DNA from: CAYTID01 sp964437735
GTDB lineage: Bacteria > Bacteroidota > Ignavibacteria > UBA10030 > BY39
Direction: 5' to 3'
Length of the DNA: 32,920 nucleotides
NCBI GenBank assembly: GCA_964437735.1
Contig: CAYTID010000015.1
Coordinates: 1 to 32,920, forward strand
In this document: positions 1 to 7,429 of the stretch, piece after piece
How positions within the stretch are numbered: position 1 is the first letter of the stretch
Layout: every line of letters starts with the position of its first letter
The notes under the pieces: generated by a model
The model's input: only the letters and a program-made list of their open reading frames with translations
The model's database searches: none
What the model was told of the DNA's origin: nothing
Program-made: the position numbers and the translations under genes

Positions 1-48
1 TAATAAAATACTCTCAGCAAAACAAAACAGAACTTAAAATATTTGAAT

Positions 49-648
49 ATGTTACCAGAACAAGAAATTTTAGATGATATTGTAAATTTTTTCTCTGATA
101 TATATGAAGTAAAAGTAAATCAAAGAGGATTTAAATATGCAGCTTATAAAAAAACTTGGCTCTAAAAACTTGAACTTAATGATAATTCACAAGATGAAGC
201 CAAAACAAAACAAACTGTAAAAAAATTACAAGAATATATTTTAAATCAATTCGGAGCTAAAAGGATTAGTATTGAAGCCAATGTAGCAGAAAATATGACT
301 TTGCGTTTTAAAGGGGAAGAAACGAAAGATTTTGAGTTAGATCATTCAAAATTAATGGCTTTTGATATTCTTGATCTCCAAACTGGATGTGCATTTGAAA
401 TAAGTTTATCAGATGCTTTTGCTGAATTTTTCAAAGTTGTTTTAAAAGGACTATTAGATTCACGGGTAAAAAAACTTTATTTATGTATGCGCAATCATAA
501 TTATAAAACAACAAAGCACGGTTCTATTGGTAAATCTGGATATATCAAAGTAGCATCATCGGGTATGGTTCAACAATATATTCAGTTGGCAAAACTGTAC
601 AAGTTGGAAATTATTATCATTGATATATTTCCATTGTGTAACCTATAA
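49..648 (+). pseudogene. Hypothetical gene interrupted by one in-frame stop, possibly nuclease-related
   Basis: Reading from the ATG at 49, the frame is open for 38 codons, meets TAA at 163-165, then stays open in the same frame to the stop at 646-648. The whole would be 199 residues. The 5' piece ends KKTWL and the 3' piece resumes KLELNDNS. Downstream are an acidic beta-strand segment (FDILDLQTG ... FEISLSDA) and a basic segment (LLDSRVKKLYL). These loosely recall restriction-endonuclease cores, but I see no clean PD-(D/E)XK triad, so no function is assigned. A start at the internal ATG (295) would leave a 117-residue C-terminal fragment. It lies next to a second broken nuclease-like gene, which fits a decaying restriction-modification or other accessory locus. 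There is no Shine-Dalgarno sequence before the ATG, and tandem TAA codons at 1-6 close the frame upstream. Confidence 0.5.
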
Positions 649-660
649 ATCTATCGTAAA

Positions 661-852
661 ATGAAAAAAGAAATAGTAAAAACAATTATCGGAAAGAAAT
701 TTATTGTCTATATTGAAAAAGTTTATGAAGCAGAAATTGATAAGGAGGGACGATTAATTTGCGAACCCGAATCAGAAGAGATTAAAGAAATAAGATGTCT
801 TGATAACAAAAAGAGATATCGTGAAAAGGATTTTAAGGAAATACAGTGGTGA
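661..852 (+). CDS. Small hypothetical protein, 63 aa
   Basis: This is a short, highly charged ORF beginning MKKEIVKTIIGKKF and ending KDFKEIQW. It is rich in Lys and Glu and has no recognisable domain, signal peptide or membrane segment. It starts 13 nt after the preceding broken gene and overlaps the start of the endonuclease-like gene by about 50 nt if that gene uses the TTG at 800. No clear ribosome binding site is visible. It may be a genuine small gene of the decayed accessory patch. It could also be the displaced N-terminus of the following nuclease, joined originally through a frameshift near 845. I do not recognise it. Confidence 0.35.
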   Translation: MKKEIVKTIIGKKFIVYIEKVYEAEIDKEGRLICEPESEEIKEIRCLDNKKRYREKDFKEIQW

Positions 853-1266
853 TCCAATAACAAATTATACCAATTGGGTTAGGAAACAATATAGGACATT
901 TATCAAGGAAGCCTTGAACAAAAATGGATATAAAGCCAGCACTCCATCTGCGAAGAATGGTAAAAAGAAATCAACAGGATACCCCGACATTGAATTTGTC
1001 GATGAGTTTAACAGGATTAATTACTTGGAATGCAAAACTTTCAACATCGAAAATATTAATACTACACAAAGATCGTTTTACTTGTCTCCATCAGAAGATT
1101 TTAAAGTTACTGTCAATGCTCATCATTTTGCTATCAGCTATGAGATTGTTGTTGTTGGAAGATATTGAATTTAGATGAACTTGAATTAGATGTAAAATAC
1201 GAATTCAACTCTGACAATTCAAGAATGTATGACGAAAAATTAATATTAGCTGAAGGAAAATTATGA
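800..1266 (+). pseudogene. Frameshifted type II restriction endonuclease-like gene (PD-(D/E)XK)
   Basis: The first frame (TTG start at 800, stop 1166-1168) encodes 121 residues with a nuclease core: Pro62-Asp63 in GYPDIEF, then Glu77-Cys78-Lys79 in YLECKTF. That spacing fits the PD-(D/E)XK superfamily, as does the following beta/aromatic stretch. Immediately after the stop, the frame beginning at 1165 encodes LNLDELELDVKYEFN to a TGA at 1264-1266, which looks like the natural C-terminus of such enzymes. Adding one T at about 1163-1166 joins the two as GRYLNLDELE, giving about 155 residues. The gene is therefore probably inactivated by a single-base deletion, unless this is an assembly error. 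No partner methyltransferase is in the window; it could lie upstream. The true start is uncertain because the region overlaps a 63-codon ORF. Confidence 0.6.
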
Positions 1267-1333
1267 TACTGGCAATGCACGCGGTGTATCTGTGTAAATA
1301 TAATTGTAGCTTTAGCAATTTGCTTCTTCTTGT

Positions 1334-1362
1334 TTGCAACTATTAGTTAATTAAATTATATT
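1334..1362 (+). promoter_or_regulatory. Candidate sigma-70-type promoter for the B12 riboswitch transcript
   Basis: TTGCAA (1334-1339) and TATATT (1357-1362) are separated by exactly 17 nt. Transcription would start near 1369, about 20 nt before the first paired base of the cobalamin riboswitch. The position is right for a riboswitch leader, but AT-rich DNA yields such matches by chance and the phylum may prefer a different consensus. Confidence 0.4.
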
Positions 1363-1389
1363 CAAACAAGATATAGTTCTTAAATTATA

Positions 1390-1538
1390 GATTATGACTA
1401 AGGGAATTCCGTTTAAAGCGGAAGCTGCCCCGCAACTGTAGGTAGTCTTCACGAAGTTTGCCACTGTGGTGCCACAGGTACCGTGGGAAGGGGACTTCAA
1501 AATCGTTATGACTATGAGCCAGGAGACCTGTCAGAATC
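1390..1538 (+). promoter_or_regulatory. Cobalamin (adenosylcobalamin-type) riboswitch
   Basis: The conserved blocks occur in the family order: AGGGAA at 1401-1406, GCCCCGCAACTGTA ending at 1440, GCCACTG at 1460-1466, GGGAAGG near 1485-1491, and the B12 box GAGCCAGGAGACCTGTC at 1516-1532. The outer P1 stem can be drawn between GATTATGAC (1390-1398) and GTCAGAATC (1530-1538), with 8 of 9 positions paired. It lies directly upstream of a transcription terminator and a TonB-dependent receptor. The expected role is to repress vitamin B12 uptake when cobalamin is plentiful. Confidence 0.95.
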
Positions 1539-1584
1539 ATCAGCCAAAAACTTTCGCGGGAAGGTTATGGGTAAAATAAAGTTT

Positions 1585-1620
1585 AACCCAACTTCTTCCG
1601 CAGAAGATTGGGTTTTTTTA
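1585..1620 (+). terminator. Rho-independent terminator of the riboswitch expression platform
   Basis: The stem AACCCAACTTCT (1585-1596) pairs with AGAAG-A-TTGGGTT (1602-1614) around a TCCGC loop, and seven T residues follow (1613-1619). It sits between the B12 box and the receptor start codon, so it most likely acts as a regulated attenuator. Competing hairpins just upstream (1549-1566 and 1556-1601) support this. Confidence 0.85.
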
Positions 1621-1641
1621 TTTAAAAAAAAGGTAAAAAAT

Positions 1642-3573
1642 ATGAAAATACTTCAAACAATTAAACAAGCATTATTGATCTCTGTCATTATCTTCCAGAA
1701 TCTTTATTCAACCGAACAGGCTGCAGATTCTGTTAAAACTTACTATTTGGAACCATATTTTATTTCCTCAACACGTTCTGAAATATTGATTGGGGAAAGT
1801 CCTGTTTATGCAAATATCGTGACAAATGAACAAATTAAAAATATAAATGGAACGAATTTGGGCGATATTTTACAAACCCAAGGCGGAATATTTGTTAAAG
1901 ATTATGGTTCCATGAATGGTTTGAAAACCATCTCACTTCGGGGGATGTCGTCCGAAAATACTCTTATTCTGATTAACAGCAGCAGAATAAATAATTACCA
2001 GAATGGGATAGTGGATTTATCCCTTATCCCGCTGGAAAATATTGAGAGAATAGAAATTGTGCACGGAGGATTATCAAGCCTTTACGGTGCTGATGCATCC
2101 GGAGGAGTTGTAAATATTATAACAAAAGATATTAAGGATGAATTAAAAATAAAATTGACAGGCTCTGCAGGATCTTTTGGTTATGGTAAATATTCACTGG
2201 GCTTATCTAATAGATTTGATAATCTAGGGATATCAGGATTTATCAGTCACGAGAAAGGATCGAACAATTACACTTATTCAAATCCCCTTACCGGAAATGG
2301 AAAAATCAAAAAAAGGGAAAATTCTGACTTTAAAACAGAACAAATTAATTTATCATCGACTTATAAGATGTCTTCTACAGAACTTAAATTAAACAATTTA
2401 TACACGAGGTCTGCACGCGGAACTCCCGGGAATTTAATGTACCCATCCTTATTTGCAAGGCAATCGGATGATATTATATCATCTCAATTAACCGCAATCA
2501 ATAATTCATTCGATAAGTTGAGTATAAAAAATATAATATCATTTTATTTTTCTGAATACGATTATGTTGATCCATCTTTCCTTGTTGATTCTTATTCGAG
2601 GAATTTACAGTATAGCATTAATCCTCAAGTGGATTATATAATTAACGATCAGGTAAATTTAGTCATCGGAGGAGAAATAACGCAGGCGCAAGTATCAGGT
2701 AATGATTATCCCGCTAACGTCAACAGTTCACAGAGCGGGATTTATGCTACAGGTAATATATCTTTTCAATTTGAAAATAATATTCTAGATGAAATAATAT
2801 TTTATCCCTCTCTCAGATACGATCATTATTCGGATATTGATGGGGAATTTAATCCTAATATCGGTATCAATGCAAGTTTCTTTGATAAGATAAATTATCG
2901 AATTAATTACGGAACAAATTTTCGTATGCCAACCTTAAATGAGCTGCATTTCAGGGATATTTGGGGGAATTCAGGAAATTCCGAATTATTGCCTGAATAT
3001 TCAAAGGTTTTTGAAACGGGCTTCAATACAAAGATTAATATATTCGGAATGATGAGAATTAGCGTATCATATTTCAATGTTATGACAAAAAATAAAATAA
3101 TATGGATACCGGCAGATGATTGGACATATTCACCGGTTAATCAAGGATTAATTTATTCAACAGGATTTTTGTTTAACGTAAATTATCGCATCGGTCAATT
3201 AATCGATTTGGATTTAGCCCACACTATTAATGCAGCAAAAAATAGATCAGGTATAAAGGGAGAATCAATGTATAATAAATACTTGATATACAGTCCGCGT
3301 GACATTACTAAAATAGGGGCAAGATTTAGTTATGGAATAATATCACTCGGGCTGGATAATATTTGGGTAAGTAAAAGTTATACTAATAACTTGAACACCA
3401 AAGCAATTCCGGCATATGCGGTCACCAATATAAATATTATTGTGAAACAAATAATCGGGAAAGTATCGGCGAAAATAGAGTTTGATAATTTATTTAATAA
3501 GAGTTATCAAATTATTGAACACTATCCGATGCCTTTGGATTATAAGAAATTAACTGTGTTTTATGAATACTGA
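1642..3573 (+). CDS. btuB: TonB-dependent outer-membrane receptor, BtuB-like vitamin B12 transporter
   Basis: A 643-residue outer-membrane receptor. The N-terminus (MKILQTIKQALLISVIIF) is a signal peptide. The plug domain follows (about residues 45-155), with the characteristic NLGDILQTQGGIFV, SLRGMSSENTLILIN and IERIEIVHGGLSSLYGADASGG signatures. The rest is a 22-strand-type barrel ending in the aromatic C-terminus VFYEY. The frame is open upstream to 1483, but that part is riboswitch and terminator RNA, so the ATG at 1642, just after an AAGG ribosome binding site at 1630-1633, is the real start. The cobalamin riboswitch in its leader makes cobalamin or a corrinoid the likely substrate. No TonB box is obvious. 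Its stop overlaps the convergent response-regulator gene by 13 nt. No BtuCDF or cobalamin synthesis gene lies nearby. Confidence 0.9.
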   Translation: MKILQTIKQALLISVIIFQNLYSTEQAADSVKTYYLEPYFISSTRSEILIGESPVYANIVTNEQIKNINGTNLGDILQTQGGIFVKDYGSMNGLKTISLRGMSSENTLILINSSRINNYQNGIVDLSLIPLENIERIEIVHGGLSSLYGADASGGVVNIITKDIKDELKIKLTGSAGSFGYGKYSLGLSNRFDNLGISGFISHEKGSNNYTYSNPLTGNGKIKKRENSDFKTEQINLSSTYKMSSTELKLNNLYTRSARGTPGNLMYPSLFARQSDDIISSQLTAINNSFDKLSIKNIISFYFSEYDYVDPSFLVDSYSRNLQYSINPQVDYIINDQVNLVIGGEITQAQVSGNDYPANVNSSQSGIYATGNISFQFENNILDEIIFYPSLRYDHYSDIDGEFNPNIGINASFFDKINYRINYGTNFRMPTLNELHFRDIWGNSGNSELLPEYSKVFETGFNTKINIFGMMRISVSYFNVMTKNKIIWIPADDWTYSPVNQGLIYSTGFLFNVNYRIGQLIDLDLAHTINAAKNRSGIKGESMYNKYLIYSPRDITKIGARFSYGIISLGLDNIWVSKSYTNNLNTKAIPAYAVTNINIIVKQIIGKVSAKIEFDNLFNKSYQIIEHYPMPLDYKKLTVFYEY

Positions 3574-5612
3574 GTTGTGATGCACTTATATCTTTTTAAT
3601 TTTCCTTCGACGACTGCTTTTAATAATTCCATGTCAACCGGTTTTGTTAAATAATCGTCGATTCCTAACTGAATTCCTGATCGGACTATTCCTCCGTCAC
3701 CGAAAGAACTCATCATGATAAATGGAATATTTTTCAAGTGTTGATATTTTTGGATAACATTGAAGAAACTCATACCGTCAAGCTGGGCGTCAGGAAATTT
3801 TAAATCCGAAATTATAAGGTCGACGACATTATTTTCCAGGATATCCAATGCGTCAGCAACATCGATTGCGGTAATAACTTTATAATTCTCTTGAGTTAAT
3901 TCCTCTTCGACGACTTTTAATAATATTTCATCATCGTCCACAAACAGTATTAAACCTTTGTGATACGATTTTGCATATAAATTCAGTATAAAAGACTCGG
4001 TTAACGATTCTTCTTCATGTGTTAATAAATATTTGGATTTGAGCTGTTCCAAAAATATTTTATCCCGAGTATTGTATTTACTGAATCTTACAATCTCTTC
4101 TACTTTTGAGGTAAATATTTCAAGGCGAACATCTAATTCTAATTCCGTATGTTCTTCAAATGAGAATTCAAAAAGTTCTTTTAACTGAAGGATTTTATGG
4201 ACGTTTTCCAGGGTTGGTTGTCCGTTTATCCAAAATTCTCGCAGCCTGGTTTTATAAAATTTTATTTTATCCTCAAACTTTTGCGGTATAGATGTTCCTA
4301 ATAATTCCAATTTATGATCATATTCTTTCGTAAATTGTTCTTTTAGTTTTTCCATTCTTGTTAAAAATTTTTCATCCATTTCCTGTTTGATTGCACTACG
4401 GATATTTTCAATATTTATTTTGTCTTGTTCCAGCATTAACTCTTGTTGTAGGGTAATATTAGAATATTCGGCTTCAAGATCTTTTAAATATTTTTGCTTT
4501 AAATTCTCCTTTTCAGTTTCTAATTTCAATTCAAATTCTTCAGTTAATTTTATTTTTATTCTCTTTTCAATCTCGATCAATTTTGCCGATAGTTCTTCAT
4601 CCTCAATATTTTTGGCTTTTTGCAGTTCCTCTGAGAGTGTCTTGTGATAATTTGTTTCAAGCTCTTTTTGTTTTTCCAGTAAAAATTTATTTAACGTTTT
4701 CCTCTCAATTTCGAATTTGTGTTTTAATTCTGATTCAGATGCAAAATATTTATCTTTGTATTCCTTTTCAAGATTTGATTTTATTAATTCTATGTGTTTG
4801 GAATTAGAAACGTTATTCTCATTTTTTACTTTATTGATTTCTTGTTCAAGTATTTCTCGGTATTTCTTTTCCAAATCCGACTTTTGTATTTCAAGCGCTT
4901 GGCGTTCAATATTTAATAAATTATTTGCTTCTTCCTGTATACCGTTTTTTATATTATCTATTTTGGATTTGTATTCTTTTTCAAGTCTGGACTTAATTTC
5001 ATTTTCAATAAAACTTTGCTCCGCTCGAAATTGTTTTTTAAGCCGTTCCTCATTATCAAGTAATTCTAAGTCTAATTTTTCAAGAAAATCCTTCTCATAT
5101 TTGTTTTCTAGGGCATAGATATTGTCTTCATACGTTATCTTTAAATTATTTATCTCAGTTTCGTATTTTAATTTCTGATCTTCTAGTTTTTTAAGGAAAG
5201 ATAATTCAATATTTTTAATTTCTTCATTAAATTTCACTTTGTAATCCGAATCGAGTTCAGATTTAATATCATTTTCTGAATCCTGGATAAAGTTATTGAT
5301 TGTAGTTGATTTGATGTGATCAATTAATCTATCAGAAACTGCTACAGTAGCAGGAACGCAAGGAGAAACTGTTAAATGATTTTTGAAATATTCAATTCGC
5401 TCGACAAATGCTTGAATATAGCAATTAGTTGGATCTATTGATTTTGCGTCATTAATTAGATCAAGCGCCAAATCAAATTCTTTATTCTTAATTAGGATAT
5501 CTGCATCTTTAAACAGCTTCGATACATTTTTACTATCATCGAATGGTCCCACTTTCAAACATCCACAGTTGTTTTCTATATAATCAATTATAGCAAATAT
5601 ATAAAGTATCAT
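3561..5612 (-). CDS. Response regulator with TPR-like N-terminus, long coiled coil and C-terminal receiver domain
   Basis: About 683 residues from the ATG at 5612. A TPR-like helical segment (about 30-80, KEFDLALDLINDAKSIDP) is followed by roughly 350 residues of Glu/Lys-rich coiled coil (about 110-470), a helical linker, and a receiver domain (about 553-683). The receiver has the acidic pocket FVDDDE, the phospho-acceptor Asp near 603 in LIISDLKF, the switch Ser in MMSSF, and Lys near 657 in YLTKPVD, so it should be phosphorylatable. No output DNA-binding or enzymatic domain is present, so it probably acts through protein contacts, perhaps as a scaffold or polarity-type regulator. Its kinase is not adjacent. 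The start is uncertain: TTG 5624, ATG 5612, or a downstream TTG/GTG in CLKVGPFDD are all possible, and no Shine-Dalgarno is visible. A 12-bp palindrome overlaps the ATG. Confidence 0.8.
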   Translation of the reverse strand: MILYIFAIIDYIENNCGCLKVGPFDDSKNVSKLFKDADILIKNKEFDLALDLINDAKSIDPTNCYIQAFVERIEYFKNHLTVSPCVPATVAVSDRLIDHIKSTTINNFIQDSENDIKSELDSDYKVKFNEEIKNIELSFLKKLEDQKLKYETEINNLKITYEDNIYALENKYEKDFLEKLDLELLDNEERLKKQFRAEQSFIENEIKSRLEKEYKSKIDNIKNGIQEEANNLLNIERQALEIQKSDLEKKYREILEQEINKVKNENNVSNSKHIELIKSNLEKEYKDKYFASESELKHKFEIERKTLNKFLLEKQKELETNYHKTLSEELQKAKNIEDEELSAKLIEIEKRIKIKLTEEFELKLETEKENLKQKYLKDLEAEYSNITLQQELMLEQDKINIENIRSAIKQEMDEKFLTRMEKLKEQFTKEYDHKLELLGTSIPQKFEDKIKFYKTRLREFWINGQPTLENVHKILQLKELFEFSFEEHTELELDVRLEIFTSKVEEIVRFSKYNTRDKIFLEQLKSKYLLTHEEESLTESFILNLYAKSYHKGLILFVDDDEILLKVVEEELTQENYKVITAIDVADALDILENNVVDLIISDLKFPDAQLDGMSFFNVIQKYQHLKNIPFIMMSSFGDGGIVRSGIQLGIDDYLTKPVDMELLKAVVEGKLKRYKCITTQYS

Positions 5613-5639
5613 ATTAAATATCAAATTATTTAATATGAT
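5608..5639. repeat. Perfect 12-bp inverted repeat at the start of the response-regulator gene
   Basis: ATCATATTAAAT (5608-5619) and ATTTAATATGAT (5628-5639) are perfect reverse complements around an 8-nt loop. The repeat lies in the divergent region between the response regulator and dut and includes the presumed ATG at 5612. It may be an operator or an RNA hairpin. It is A/T-only except for one G/C pair, so chance is not excluded. Confidence 0.5.
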
Positions 5640-5710
5640 TTTACTACCATTAAAAGGTGTTTGGTTATAATACTAAAAAAAACTATATTTAAAATAAATT
5701 TATAAGAAAA

Positions 5711-6154
5711 ATGTTAGTAAAAATTACACGGATCGATGAATCAAGGTCAGATATATTTTTGCCGAAGTATGCAACACCCGGCTCAGCCGGCATGGATATT
5801 TTTGCAGACATTAGCGAGCAACTGACTATTAATCCGGGAGAAACGCGACTAATTCCAACAGGCTTTAAAATGGAATTGCCTCCGGGTTATGAAGCACAGA
5901 TAAGACCAAGAAGCGGTTTAGCAATAAATAATGAGGTCGGAATTTTAAATTCACCGGGTACAATAGATTCAGATTATAGAGGCGAGATAAAGATTATTTT
6001 AAAAAATTTTGGCAAGAATAATTTTATAATTAATAAGGGTGACCGTATTGCTCAAATGGTTATAACTTCTTATATTCGGATTGAGTGGAAAGAAGTAAAC
6101 GAGATTAATGAAACAGAGCGGGGTAGCGGTGGTTTCGGACATACAGGAAAATAA
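5711..6154 (+). CDS. dut: dUTP diphosphatase (dUTPase)
   Basis: A 147-residue cytoplasmic enzyme hydrolysing dUTP to dUMP and pyrophosphate. It keeps uracil out of DNA and feeds thymidylate synthesis. All five motifs of the homotrimeric family are intact: I PGSAGMDI (23-30), II PRSGLA (66-71), III SPGTIDSDYRGEI (81-93) with the catalytic Asp86, IV GDRIAQ (110-115), and the C-terminal P-loop-like V RGSGGFGHTG (137-146). Length and order are standard. It is the first gene of a tight plus-strand run with an AI-2E transporter (8 nt gap) and an RsmI-like gene. The start is the only suitable ATG. A TATAAT at 5666-5671 could be its -10 element, but no good -35 accompanies it. Confidence 0.97.
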   Translation: MLVKITRIDESRSDIFLPKYATPGSAGMDIFADISEQLTINPGETRLIPTGFKMELPPGYEAQIRPRSGLAINNEVGILNSPGTIDSDYRGEIKIILKNFGKNNFIINKGDRIAQMVITSYIRIEWKEVNEINETERGSGGFGHTGK

Positions 6155-6162
6155 GAGTATTT

Positions 6163-7428
6163 ATGGACGGTAATAATTCGATAGAAAGAAACAACAAAGA
6201 TCAAATCGATTTTAAAATAAAATACCCGGAAATCATGATACTTGTTGCAGGGATATTATTACTCGGCTTGCTGCTATTTTCTATTCAATCAATTGTTACT
6301 CCATTTATTATAATATTATCTATTATATTTTTATTGTATCCCCTCCGTAAAAATAAATTAGTCAAAATAATTATGTGGTTGTCGGTAATCTTATTTTTAC
6401 TCTGGGTATTTTTTGAGTTGATTAATATATTGTTTCCTTTTATTATAGCGCTTTTACTCGCATACCTTTTTAATCCGCTTGTTAAAAAACTGAAAACATA
6501 CACTATACCTCGATGGTTAACTTCATTAGCAATTTTATTATTTATGTTAGGAGTTCTAATCGCCGGGGTTATTTTTGTGATGCCTGTTGCAATACAACAA
6601 TTCAACGGTATTTTATTTGCTATAACTGATATAACATCAAGTGTTGCTGTTCAGATAAAAGAAGGGAAATTATTTGAATGGCTGAGCAAGTATGGCGTTC
6701 CCATCGAATATTCAAGAGAAATTCTTCCGCAGCATTTTGCACCAAGACTTGAGGGTATTCTTACAAAAATTTTTGAAACAGTTTTAAATTTTTTCAGCAG
6801 CATTTCAGATATTATCACTCAAATAATAAATATTATCATTATACCTTTTCTAACATTTTATCTGCTGAAAGATTTTCCAAAAATAACAGAAAAAATCGCC
6901 TCTGTAATTCCTCCGGCGGAACAGGAGTTTATTTTTAACTATCTGTCAAATATTGATAAATTACTTGGGCGATATTTACGAGGAGCATTATTAGTTGCAT
7001 TTATTCACGGTTTTTTAATCGGTTTCTTTTTATGGATATTCGGAATAATTTATCCTCTTGTTCTTGGGATGGTATCGGGAGTATTGAGTCTGATACCGTA
7101 TTTCGGTCTTTTCATCAGTGTGACTTTAGCATTTATATTCGCACTCTTCAGTGGCGATCCGGTTTGGTTGAAGATAGTTTTTGTTTTTGCCACTTTTGGA
7201 TTTTTATTGATAATGGAAACATCAGTGATCTCTCCTAACATAATGGGCAGACAAATTGGTTTACATCCGGTGGTTTTAATATTATCATTACTTGTTTTTG
7301 GACATTTTCTCGGTTTTATCGGATTATTAATTGCCCTTCCTGTGAGTGCAATAATTATTATGACTATGAAAGATTGGTTTGAGAGGAGAAAAGAAAAAAA
7401 TAAATTAATGCTAGACGAGGCAGTTTAA
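6163..7428 (+). CDS. AI-2E family transporter (PF01594-type membrane protein)
   Basis: A 421-residue polytopic inner-membrane protein. About eight hydrophobic segments are visible: two or three near the N-terminus (about 22-95), one near 120-145, and a C-terminal bundle (about 270-405) with Gly/Pro-rich turns such as GMVSGVLSLIPYFG and ISPNIMGRQIGLHPV, which are hallmarks of the family. The central soluble stretch (about 145-215) is also typical. Members are described as exporters of autoinducer-2 or as Na+/H+ antiporters, so the substrate cannot be named here. It begins 8 nt after dut and ends 1 nt before the RsmI-like start, which indicates co-transcription and probably translational coupling. 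Confidence 0.9.
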   Translation: MDGNNSIERNNKDQIDFKIKYPEIMILVAGILLLGLLLFSIQSIVTPFIIILSIIFLLYPLRKNKLVKIIMWLSVILFLLWVFFELINILFPFIIALLLAYLFNPLVKKLKTYTIPRWLTSLAILLFMLGVLIAGVIFVMPVAIQQFNGILFAITDITSSVAVQIKEGKLFEWLSKYGVPIEYSREILPQHFAPRLEGILTKIFETVLNFFSSISDIITQIINIIIIPFLTFYLLKDFPKITEKIASVIPPAEQEFIFNYLSNIDKLLGRYLRGALLVAFIHGFLIGFFLWIFGIIYPLVLGMVSGVLSLIPYFGLFISVTLAFIFALFSGDPVWLKIVFVFATFGFLLIMETSVISPNIMGRQIGLHPVVLILSLLVFGHFLGFIGLLIALPVSAIIIMTMKDWFERRKEKNKLMLDEAV

Positions 7429-7429
7429 G

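Noticed and set aside
924..1178. 84-codon ORF overlapping the nuclease-like gene
   Set aside because: It is in another frame of the PD-(D/E)XK gene, and the nuclease frame carries the conserved motif.
1..1266. Complete restriction-modification or other defence system
   Set aside because: Only two broken genes and a small ORF are present and no methyltransferase is visible, so a functional system cannot be claimed from this window.
1483..1641. N-terminal extension of the btuB frame upstream of the ATG at 1642
   Set aside because: The frame is open by chance through the riboswitch B12 box and the terminator. The signal peptide begins at 1642 behind a ribosome binding site.
4387..5118. Ser/Phe-rich plus-strand ORFs inside the response regulator
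   Set aside because: They are antisense shadows of the Glu/Lys coiled coil. Their composition is the mirror of GAA/AAA codons and they have no independent start signals.
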